From the NCBI GenBank assembly GCA_041859205.1, contig JBHEKU010000154.1, forward strand, positions 1 to 5,635: 5,635 nucleotides of DNA, read 5' to 3'. The position numbers and the translations under genes are program-made. Source of the stretch: JAFDZO01 sp041859205 (GTDB lineage: Bacteria > Bacteroidota > Ignavibacteria > Tepidaquicellales > Tepidaquicellaceae). Below are positions 1 to 5,574 of the stretch, piece after piece (position 1 is the first letter of the stretch; each line of letters opens with the position of its first letter). The notes below the pieces were generated by a model, which searched no databases, was not told the origin of the DNA, and saw nothing but the letters and a program-made list of their open reading frames with translations.

Positions 1-1073
1 GCAGTGGTGCCTGTTCCACTGGAAGTCACACCTGATAAACTAACAGATGCTACAGTGTTTTTTGAAATTCTGTTTAAAGTTCCTAGTGTAATTGCATTAA
101 CATTAATACCGATGAATTTACCTGTTGAACCGGTTAAGGTATATGTTCCTGTCTGAGAACTTGTTGCGTAGCCGATTATATTATTGGTAACAATTGCTCC
201 CTGCATACCTGATGTTGCAGTAGCATTTATTAAAACAATTGCATTATGAATTGCACCTGTAGTCCAGGTTCTTGTTCCTGTTTGATAAAATCTGTTGCTG
301 TCAACTGTCCAGTTATTACAGCCTGCGTTTGTTGCAACACCTGCGCTGGTAACTGCTGCAGCAAAGTAATCGTGGATATTATTATTTCTGATAACAATTC
401 CACTATTACCTATTGCAGTAGTAGAAGTCGAACCGTTACCTAAAATTCCTTTAGATGGAAGGTTCACACCTGCCGGTCCGATATCGCAGTTAGAAATAGT
501 ATTATTATCATTTCCGTTTGCTGTAATAGCATCTGTAGAAAAGAAAACTATAGCTCCGTTAGTTGCTATAGAAGATGTAAGAGAACCCTGAAGATTACAA
601 TTTGTAATTGTATTATTCGAAGCTCCGTGAATAAATCTGATTGTTGCTGTTCCTGTTGTTGCTGAAACAGTTGTGTTCACAATTGTTAAGCTGTTACCGC
701 CGGTATTTAAACCATCGATAATAACATTATCTGCGCCGTTGAATTTAATCATCGGTGTTCCGCCTACAGGCGCGCCGGTGACAGTTCTTATACCGCTCGG
801 AGTTATTGTAATCGATGTCCAGTTACCTGCGTTTAAACCGATGGAGTCAGCTGCTGTAACTGTTTCTGTAACATCAGCAGTTATTGAAACTGTGATCGTA
901 TTTCCTGTCTGGTCGTTTGCATTTAATGCAGCAAACAATCCTGTAGTGCCTGAAAAAGTTGTGTAAGAAGGGGCTAAGCCCGATCCGCCACTGACATCAA
1001 TTTGAGCATTCGCAGTAACTGCTATAAATAGCAATGCAATACATGCGAAGAGAGATACTAAAGGTTTCCTCAT
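1..1073 (-). CDS. Secreted right-handed beta-helix (pectin-lyase-like) repeat protein, N-terminal part
   Basis: Reading the minus strand from an ATG at 1073-1071 gives 357 codons without a stop, and the frame is still open at position 1, so the C-terminus is missing. Residues 1-23 form a classical signal peptide: basic MRK start, hydrophobic core LVSLFACIALLFIAV, and an A-N-A signal peptidase I site before Gln24. The mature part is rich in Thr, Asn, Ser, Gly and Ala. It has repeated short strands of the type N-x-I-x-N, such as NNTITNCNL (153-161), NNTISNCDI (190-198), GIVIRNNNIHD (225-235), NNWTVDSNRF (253-262) and GAIVTNNIIG (292-301). These are the rungs of a parallel beta-helix. The segment near 80-100 (AGNWTSITITPSGIRTVTG) resembles the opening of large extracellular repeat proteins of Bacteroidota and relatives. 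Such proteins are often exported further by type IX secretion, but the C-terminal sorting domain that would show this lies outside the window. The substrate is unknown; adhesin or surface glycan-active protein are both possible. No good Shine-Dalgarno precedes the start. Confidence 0.86.
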   Translation of the reverse strand, partial: MRKPLVSLFACIALLFIAVTANAQIDVSGGSGLAPSYTTFSGTTGLFAALNANDQTGNTITVSITADVTETVTAADSIGLNAGNWTSITITPSGIRTVTGAPVGGTPMIKFNGADNVIIDGLNTGGNSLTIVNTTVSATTGTATIRFIHGASNNTITNCNLQGSLTSSIATNGAIVFFSTDAITANGNDNNTISNCDIGPAGVNLPSKGILGNGSTSTTAIGNSGIVIRNNNIHDYFAAAVTSAGVATNAGCNNWTVDSNRFYQTGTRTWTTGAIHNAIVLINATATSGMQGAIVTNNIIGYATSSQTGTYTLTGSTGKFIGINVNAITLGTLNRISKNTVASVSLSGVTSSGTGTT

Positions 1074-1105
1074 AGAGAATTGGTTAAATTAATAAAAAAA
1101 ATTGT

Positions 1106-1134
1106 ATGATATAAATAAATAAATATCCTAACAA
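1106..1134 (-). promoter_or_regulatory. Candidate sigma70-type promoter for the beta-helix gene
   Basis: On the minus strand, TTGTTA (1134-1129) is followed after exactly 17 bases by TATCAT (1111-1106). The -35 matches 4 of 6 consensus positions and the -10 matches 5 of 6. Transcription would start near 1099, giving a leader of about 25 bases before the ATG at 1073. In such AT-rich DNA chance matches are common, and members of the Bacteroidota proper use a different promoter consensus, so this is a candidate only. Confidence 0.35.
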
Positions 1135-1145
1135 AATCCTAACAA
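1125..1145. repeat. Tandem 10-bp direct repeat at 11-bp period
   Basis: ATCCTAACAA occurs at 1125-1134 and again at 1136-1145, separated by a single base. On the minus strand this reads TTGTTAGGAT twice. The proximal copy contains the candidate -35 hexamer of the beta-helix gene and the distal copy sits just upstream of it. The 11-bp spacing puts both copies on nearly the same face of the helix, as in binding sites for regulators that bind direct repeats. The repeat itself is read directly from the sequence; its regulatory role is inference. Confidence 0.6.
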
Positions 1146-1288
1146 TTTTGGAATTTGCGGATTATGAAGCTCGGAATAGGTTTTAAATATTCAAAATATA
1201 GTAATTAATGCTGCAATTCAATTATATATTAAATTAAAGACCATGACATTTTTTGAAGTTTGTGCTATGATTTATCTAATTTTTAATT

Positions 1289-1317
1289 TTGACTAATTAT
1301 TATTGTTATATTATCAG
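1289..1317 (+). promoter_or_regulatory. Candidate promoter for the lpxB operon
   Basis: TTGACT (1289-1294, 5 of 6 to the -35 consensus) is followed after 17 bases by TATCAG (1312-1317, 4 of 6 to the -10). Transcription would begin near 1324, about 55 bases before lpxB. A competing pair lies upstream: TTGAAG (1253-1258) with TCTAAT (1275-1280) at 16-base spacing. The region is so AT-rich that neither can be preferred firmly. Confidence 0.25.
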
Positions 1318-1347
1318 ATAGTGAAGGATTTTTTTTTATTCTGATAA
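1311..1347. repeat. 8-bp perfect inverted repeat flanking a T9 run, upstream of lpxB
   Basis: TTATCAGA (1311-1318) is the exact reverse complement of TCTGATAA (1340-1347), with 21 bases between them that include T9 at 1329-1337. The left arm overlaps the candidate -10 hexamer of the lpxB promoter. If transcription starts near 1324, the left arm is not transcribed, so the repeat would act as a DNA operator rather than an RNA hairpin. If transcription starts upstream, it could form a weak leader stem. An AT-rich 8-mer pair within 40 bases can also arise by chance. Confidence 0.4.
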
Positions 1348-1378
1348 ATAGCAATTATTTAATTAATTTAAGGCTGGT

Positions 1379-2509
1379 TTGCAAACAACAGAAAAGAAAA
1401 TATTCATCGTAGCCGGAGAGTCCTCAGGGGATTTTCATGCAGCTAATGTCATCAGAGAACTGAACCGTATGCATCCTGCAATAATTGTACAGGGAATCGG
1501 CGGGGCTGAGCTTGAAAACGCAGGGATTAATCTGGTGCATAATTTTAAGGAGATAAATTATATAGGCTTTACAAAAGTAATTAAGAACTTAAAAAAAATT
1601 ACCGGAGTATTAAACGATACTGTTTCAAAGATCAAAGAAATAAATCCTGATGTAGTAATTCTTGTAGATTTCCCGGGATTTAATTTAAAGCTGGCAGAGA
1701 AAATCCGCGCATTTTATACGGGCAAAATAATTTATTATATCTCACCGCAGATTTGGGCATGGCATTACAGCAGAATTAAAAAAATAAAAAAGTTAATTGA
1801 TAAAATGCTGGTAATTTTTCCATTTGAAAATGAAATGTATGAGAAGGAGAATGTTGCTTCGGAATTTGTAGGGCACCCGCTTAATAATCGCATCAATAAA
1901 TATCTGGCTGAGAACAAAAAAACTGAAAGCAGAACAAAAATAATTTCGTTAATGCCGGGCAGCCGTAAAGAGGAAGTCGAAAGGATTTTCCCTGTATTTA
2001 TTGAAGCAGGCAATAAGTTAATTAAAGAATTCAGCTGTAAAATAAATCTAATTTGTTCGGATAATTTCTCCATAGATTTTTTCAAAAAATTCAAAGGAAC
2101 AGATAATTTTAATTTTATCATCAACAATTCAAGCGAAGCTTTATATAAAACAATACTTGAATCTGATTTAGTCATAACAAAAATAGGAACGTCATCTATG
2201 GAATGCGCTCTGCTTGAAGTTCCGTTCATATCAGGGTACAAAGCGGGGAAAATGAACTATCTCATAGGTAAAAATCTTGTCCGTATAAATAGTTTTGCAA
2301 TGGTAAACATACTTTTAAAAAGAAATGCCGTGAAAGAATTCATTCAGGACGAAATGACTTTAGAAAATATTTTTAATGAGTCGAAAAAGATTCTGACAGA
2401 TAAAAAATATTCCGGGCAAATGAAAAGTGATTTTAAGGAAATGAAAAAAATCCTGACAGATAAGAATGCCTCAAAAAATGCTGCGGAAATTATTTCTTCT
2501 TATTTGTAA
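1379..2509 (+). CDS. lpxB: Lipid-A-disaccharide synthase
   Basis: LpxB is a GT-B glycosyltransferase (family GT19) on the inner face of the cytoplasmic membrane. It joins UDP-2,3-diacylglucosamine and 2,3-diacylglucosamine-1-phosphate (lipid X) into the beta-1',6-linked lipid A disaccharide. The 376 residues match the usual length of about 380. Family blocks appear in order: VAGESSGDFHAANVI (11-25), GIGGAEL (39-45), VDFPGFN (96-102), ISPQIWAW (121-128), FVGHPL (163-168), MPGSRKEEV (192-200, conserved Arg196), and the donor-site region IGTSSMECALLEVPFISGYK (269-288) followed by YLIGKNLVRI. The start is TTG: an in-frame TAA lies at 1364-1366, the next ATG (residue 31) falls inside the first conserved block, and AAGG at 1370-1373 sits 5 bases upstream as a weak ribosome binding site. 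It is the first gene of the five-gene run. Confidence 0.97.
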   Translation: MQTTEKKIFIVAGESSGDFHAANVIRELNRMHPAIIVQGIGGAELENAGINLVHNFKEINYIGFTKVIKNLKKITGVLNDTVSKIKEINPDVVILVDFPGFNLKLAEKIRAFYTGKIIYYISPQIWAWHYSRIKKIKKLIDKMLVIFPFENEMYEKENVASEFVGHPLNNRINKYLAENKKTESRTKIISLMPGSRKEEVERIFPVFIEAGNKLIKEFSCKINLICSDNFSIDFFKKFKGTDNFNFIINNSSEALYKTILESDLVITKIGTSSMECALLEVPFISGYKAGKMNYLIGKNLVRINSFAMVNILLKRNAVKEFIQDEMTLENIFNESKKILTDKKYSGQMKSDFKEMKKILTDKNASKNAAEIISSYL

Positions 2510-2524
2510 TTCAAATAAACTGTA

Positions 2525-3109
2525 TTGAAAAGTTTTTTAGAATATAAGCTCTTACCGTTTTTAATAAAAGTTTTAGTCAGCACATTACGGATAAAAATTA
2601 CGGATCATGATGCTTTAAATAAGCAGGCAGTATTTATTTTCTGGCACTCGCAGATGCTTGCAGGATGGAGCTTATTCAAAAATAACAAATCCTGCGCGCT
2701 GGTATCACAAAGCAAGGACGGAGAAATCCTTTCAGCACTGTTAAGAAAATGGAATTACAAAGTCAGCCGCGGTTCAAGCTCAAAAGGCGGTAAAGAGGCT
2801 CTGAAAGATTTAATTGAAGCCGGAAATAATGGTTACTCAATTGTAATTACACCTGACGGACCAAGGGGACCTGCGAGACAAATTAAAAACGGAGCGTTAG
2901 TAATTGCAAATGAATGTAAGATACCTATTATACCTGTAAAAATAATTTATTCCTCAAAAAAAATTTTATTGAAGAGCTGGGATAAGTTTCAAATCCCCTA
3001 TCCGTTTTCAAAATGTAAAGTGATTTTCGGCAACGAATTTTTTTATCCTGAATATTTAGATGAAGCAAAACTAACTGAGTTCAAAAATAAATTAGCATCT
3101 GAATTGTGA
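2525..3109 (+). CDS. DUF374 lysophospholipid acyltransferase-family protein, probable LpxJ-type lipid A late acyltransferase
   Basis: The 194-residue protein follows the DUF374 pattern closely: FWHSQML (39-45) with the probable catalytic His41, SQSKDGE (61-67), RGSSSKGG (82-89), TPDGPRGP (109-116), a following NGALVIANECKIPIIPVK, and SWDKFQIPYPFSK (151-163). DUF374 includes LpxJ of Helicobacter and Campylobacter, which adds a secondary acyl chain to lipid A in place of LpxM and can act before Kdo is attached. Its place between lpxB and lpxK, 15 bases after lpxB and overlapping lpxK by 4, supports a lipid A role. A hydrophobic N-terminal stretch (about 8-20) may bind the membrane. The start is TTG: a TAA at 2516-2518 closes the frame upstream and the next ATG would cut into the FWH block. 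No Shine-Dalgarno is visible. The acyl donor and site of acylation cannot be read from sequence, and a general lysophospholipid acyltransferase is the alternative. Confidence 0.9.
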   Translation: MKSFLEYKLLPFLIKVLVSTLRIKITDHDALNKQAVFIFWHSQMLAGWSLFKNNKSCALVSQSKDGEILSALLRKWNYKVSRGSSSKGGKEALKDLIEAGNNGYSIVITPDGPRGPARQIKNGALVIANECKIPIIPVKIIYSSKKILLKSWDKFQIPYPFSKCKVIFGNEFFYPEYLDEAKLTEFKNKLASEL

Positions 3110-4104
3110 AATACCTGCGGCTTTTATTATTCCCCCTTAGTATTTTCTTCTGGCTTATTACCACAGTCAGGAATAAACTCTATGATTGGAAAATAATTAA
3201 GCAGATAAAATTAAAAATCCCTGTGATTTCCATCGGGAATATTAAAACAGGCGGAACGGGGAAAACACCATTCACAATTTATCTGGCAGAATATTTACTC
3301 GGCGCTAAATCAAAAATTGCAATAATTTCCAGAGGATATAAGAAGAATTCCGGTACCGTAGATTATGTAATAGAGGGCAAAGAAAACTCTCCTTCTCTTG
3401 ATAAGCTTGGAGACGAGCCGTATTTAATTTTCACACGACTTAAAACCGTTTCGGATAATTTTATTTTAGCATCAGGAAACAGCAAATCATCACTTGCGCA
3501 ATCTGTTGCTGAAAAATACAAACCCGATATAATTATTATTGATGACGGTTTTCAGCACAGAAAAATTTACAGAGATATTGATATAGTTTTAACAGAGACA
3601 CCGCAAAATATTTTAGACAATCTTTTATTGCCTGCCGGAAATTTGCGCGAAAGCAAAGCCGGCTTAGAGCGTGCTTCGATTATTATAAAGAACATTAAAT
3701 CACAACTGATTGAAACGAACGATACTACATCAATTAAGTATGTAAATAAAGGTTATTACGATACGGATAATATTAGGGTAGAACTTGATAACGCCGTGTA
3801 CACTATATGCGGCATTGCAAATCCCCACTCGTTTTATTCACTTATTAATAGAGATAAATTGAATATTTTGAGGAAGTTTGAATTTGCCGACCATTATTCA
3901 TTCAAGGAAGATGAGCTTGAAAAACTTTTTACAGGGATTGATAAAGAAAAAGTAATTGTTACCACTGAAAAGGATTTTGTAAAATTAAAAAGTATGAATG
4001 AATTGTTTAACAAATATAAAATTGTTTATCTGAAAATAGATGTTCAGTTCAAAAAAGGCAAAGATATTTTCGAAAATAAAATGAAGGACATAATTTATAA
4101 ATGA
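3106..4104 (+). CDS. lpxK: Tetraacyldisaccharide 4'-kinase
   Basis: LpxK is a membrane-associated P-loop kinase that phosphorylates the 4' position of the disaccharide made by LpxB, giving lipid IVA. The 332 residues match the family length of about 330. Residues 4-20 form the hydrophobic N-terminal membrane anchor. The Walker A loop is GNIKTGGTGKTP (44-55). Other family blocks are ISRGYKK (74-80), GDEPYL (102-107), DDGFQHRKIYRD (146-157, including the conserved Asp-Asp and His151), LLPAGNLRE (174-182), CGIANPHSF (235-243), DHYSF (262-266) and TTEKDFVKL (286-294). The start is GTG, and its last two bases are part of the TGA that ends the preceding gene (GTGA overlap), so translation is probably coupled. 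It ends in an ATGA overlap with the next gene. Nothing appears to be missing from the active site. Confidence 0.97.
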   Translation: MKYLRLLLFPLSIFFWLITTVRNKLYDWKIIKQIKLKIPVISIGNIKTGGTGKTPFTIYLAEYLLGAKSKIAIISRGYKKNSGTVDYVIEGKENSPSLDKLGDEPYLIFTRLKTVSDNFILASGNSKSSLAQSVAEKYKPDIIIIDDGFQHRKIYRDIDIVLTETPQNILDNLLLPAGNLRESKAGLERASIIIKNIKSQLIETNDTTSIKYVNKGYYDTDNIRVELDNAVYTICGIANPHSFYSLINRDKLNILRKFEFADHYSFKEDELEKLFTGIDKEKVIVTTEKDFVKLKSMNELFNKYKIVYLKIDVQFKKGKDIFENKMKDIIYK

Positions 4105-4784
4105 GAATAGGAATTTCAAAATCAGAATCAAAGTTTGAAAGATATCTCAACTGGCTAAATCATTTTAAAATAGAATATGAAGTACTGGATTTTGCAAACA
4201 ACGAAAAAGATATAAAAAAGTTTGAGGAATGTAACGGGCTTATTCTCACAGGCGGAGTGGATATTTACCCTGAGATTTTCTGCGACTGGGACACTCCCGA
4301 AACAAAAGGAACATACGTACCTGAGCGTGACGGCTTTGAAATGAATCTTCTTGAAAAAGCGTTACAGCAGAAGAAACCGATACTCGGAATCTGCCGCGGG
4401 CTTCAGCTGATAAATGTTTTTTTCAGAGGCAGTTTGATATTCGACCTTGAAGAAATAAGAAATGTAAACCACAGAAAAATATCTGAAACAGAAGACAGAC
4501 TTCACGATATCAATATTTTTGACAGCACTTTATTGAAGGAAATAATAAAAGAAGATAAAGTGCAGGTGAACAGCTCACATCATCAGTCAGTGGACAGACT
4601 TGGAGAAGGATTAATGACTTCAGCTAAATCACCCGATGGAGTTGTCGAAGCTTTGGAGTTTGCAGATAAAAGTAATAAGAGCTTTATGATTGCAGTTCAG
4701 TATCACCCCGAAAGATTTTTAAACTATGATGCATCCCCTACTAAAAATTTATTGGAAAGGTTTGTAAATGAGTGCAGCAAATAA
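4101..4784 (+). CDS. Class I glutamine amidotransferase-like protein, peptidase C26 (gamma-glutamyl hydrolase / PuuD-like) family
   Basis: The 227-residue cytosolic protein has the single-domain class I amidotransferase fold. LILTGGVDIYPEIF (47-60) is the family's GG-D-x-x-P loop, and GICRGLQLINVFFRGSL (96-112) is the nucleophile elbow with Cys98. VNSSHHQSVDRLGEGL (156-171) is a typical C26 segment, and VQYHPERF (199-206) supplies His202 and Glu204. The Cys-His-Glu triad is complete. Relatives hydrolyse gamma-glutamyl amides, for example gamma-glutamyl-GABA by PuuD; the true substrate here is unknown, and no synthetase or aminase partner is in view. The ATG overlaps the lpxK stop as ATGA, implying translational coupling. 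A purine-rich AAGGA lies about 12 bases upstream. Its presence in a lipid A operon is unexplained: it may be a co-transcribed housekeeping enzyme or act on a gamma-glutamyl bond in cell-wall or polyamine metabolism. Neither is shown by the sequence. Confidence 0.9.
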   Translation: MRIGISKSESKFERYLNWLNHFKIEYEVLDFANNEKDIKKFEECNGLILTGGVDIYPEIFCDWDTPETKGTYVPERDGFEMNLLEKALQQKKPILGICRGLQLINVFFRGSLIFDLEEIRNVNHRKISETEDRLHDINIFDSTLLKEIIKEDKVQVNSSHHQSVDRLGEGLMTSAKSPDGVVEALEFADKSNKSFMIAVQYHPERFLNYDASPTKNLLERFVNECSK

Positions 4785-4803
4785 ATTTGTAATTAATAAT
4801 TTA

Positions 4804-5571
4804 ATGAGAAAAACAGCGTTACTATTTTTAATTCTTCCGTTATTGTTTTTATATTCCTGCACGGCAAGCAAAAGTTCATTGAATGAGAATGATTTCACAG
4901 TCGGTGAAATAATCGAATCTATAAATAAAAATTCTGAAAAATTAAGAAGCTTAAAAGGTGACGGTGTAATTTCAATAGACTCACCTGAAATGAGCAGTTC
5001 AGGTTCGTTCACACTCAGTATCGTAAAGCCCGACAGTCTTTATATAAAGCTTGAAGGTCCTTTCGGAGTAAGCATTGCTGCCATTTTACTGGAAAGGAAT
5101 AATTTTACATATTATAATATTCAGGATAACAGAGTTATCCTTGCGCCTTCCACTCCTGCAAATATAAAAGCAGTGATGAGATTAAAATTAGACTTTGATG
5201 ATTTTATAAACGGATTTTCAGGCTCATACAATTTTATTGATACCAGCTCGCAGAATTTTGTTTTAAGCAAAACCGAGGATAACTTAGTGCTTACTCATAA
5301 GACTTCCGATGAAACAAAAAAATATTTTCTTGACCCGGTGAAAAAATATATCAGGCAGTATATTGTATATGATGCAGACGGGAAAGAAAAAATGGTAGTT
5401 GAGTATAATAATTATACAGAAGAGGACGGATATTATTTCCCAAATAAAATTAAAATTTCAAGAACGGCAAGCAGTGAGTATGTTTTTCTGGATTACAGCT
5501 CGAAGGAGCTGAACAAGGGATATTTAGGGTATAAAATCAAATATCCCAAGTCAGCTAAAGTCATTCAGTGA
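4804..5571 (+). CDS. Lipoprotein with LolA/LolB-like, DUF4292-type domain
   Basis: From the ATG at 4804 the protein has 255 residues and begins with a lipoprotein signal peptide: MRKT, a hydrophobic core (5-17), and the lipobox L-Y-S-C with Cys19 as the lipidated residue. An ATG at 4768 in the same frame has a purine-rich GGAAAGG 7 bases upstream, but it would add 12 residues before the signal and overlap the preceding gene. I prefer 4804, 19 bases after that gene. The mature part has a short helix (EIIESINKNSEKLRSLKG, 35-52) followed by alternating strands: GDGVISI, SSGSFTLSIVKPDSLYIKLEGPFG (65-88), then AILLERNNFTYYNIQDNRVILAPS. This helix-plus-antiparallel-sheet pattern, with a central Gly-Pro-Phe-Gly, recalls LolA/LolB half-barrels and the DUF4292 family of Bacteroidota. 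Family assignment is by recalled pattern, not search. Likely site: the outer membrane facing the periplasm. Carrying lipoproteins or other lipids is a reasonable guess, not established. Confidence 0.82.
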   Translation: MRKTALLFLILPLLFLYSCTASKSSLNENDFTVGEIIESINKNSEKLRSLKGDGVISIDSPEMSSSGSFTLSIVKPDSLYIKLEGPFGVSIAAILLERNNFTYYNIQDNRVILAPSTPANIKAVMRLKLDFDDFINGFSGSYNFIDTSSQNFVLSKTEDNLVLTHKTSDETKKYFLDPVKKYIRQYIVYDADGKEKMVVEYNNYTEEDGYYFPNKIKISRTASSEYVFLDYSSKELNKGYLGYKIKYPKSAKVIQ

Positions 5572-5574
5572 TAG

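Larger units (their letters stand above)
1074..1378. other. Divergent intergenic region between the beta-helix gene and the lpx operon
   Basis: These 305 bases lie between two genes that point away from each other, so they should hold both promoters. The region is markedly more AT-rich than the genes. It contains many A/T runs, including T9 at 1329-1337. I see no protein-coding frame of useful length; the best is a 17-codon ATG frame at 1243-1296 with nothing to support it. I also see no tRNA, riboswitch or rho-independent terminator. The structured elements are a direct repeat at 1125-1145, an inverted repeat at 1311-1347, and one promoter-like hexamer pair on each strand. All are listed separately. 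Confidence 0.8.

Noticed and set aside
246..966. Plus-strand open frames at 246-443 and 673-966
   Set aside because: They lie opposite the beta-helix gene, whose minus-strand frame runs unbroken for 357 codons with a signal peptide and family-like repeats. The plus-strand products are Cys/Ser- or Val/Pro-rich with no recognisable domain.
1243..1296. 17-codon ATG open frame in the divergent intergenic region
   Set aside because: It has no ribosome binding site and no known leader-peptide features, and the length is expected by chance in such DNA.
1329..1337. T9 homopolymer as a phase-variation tract for the lpx operon
   Set aside because: Homopolymers of this length are frequent in the AT-rich intergenic DNA, and one genome gives no evidence of length variation. 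It could only affect spacing, not a reading frame.
1765..2241. 158-codon minus-strand open frame inside lpxB
   Set aside because: It is antisense to strongly conserved LpxB motifs, has no recognisable domain and is a by-product of AT-rich codon use.
4749..5012. 87-codon minus-strand open frame across the amidotransferase-lipoprotein junction
   Set aside because: It is antisense to the C-terminus of one well-supported gene and the signal peptide of the next, with no domain or ribosome site of its own.
5496..5511. Perfect 6-bp hairpin CAGCTC-GAAG-GAGCTG near the 3' end of the operon
   Set aside because: It lies about 60 bases inside the lipoprotein coding region and is not followed by a T run, so it is not a rho-independent terminator. 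It encodes part of YSSKELNK and is probably a codon coincidence.
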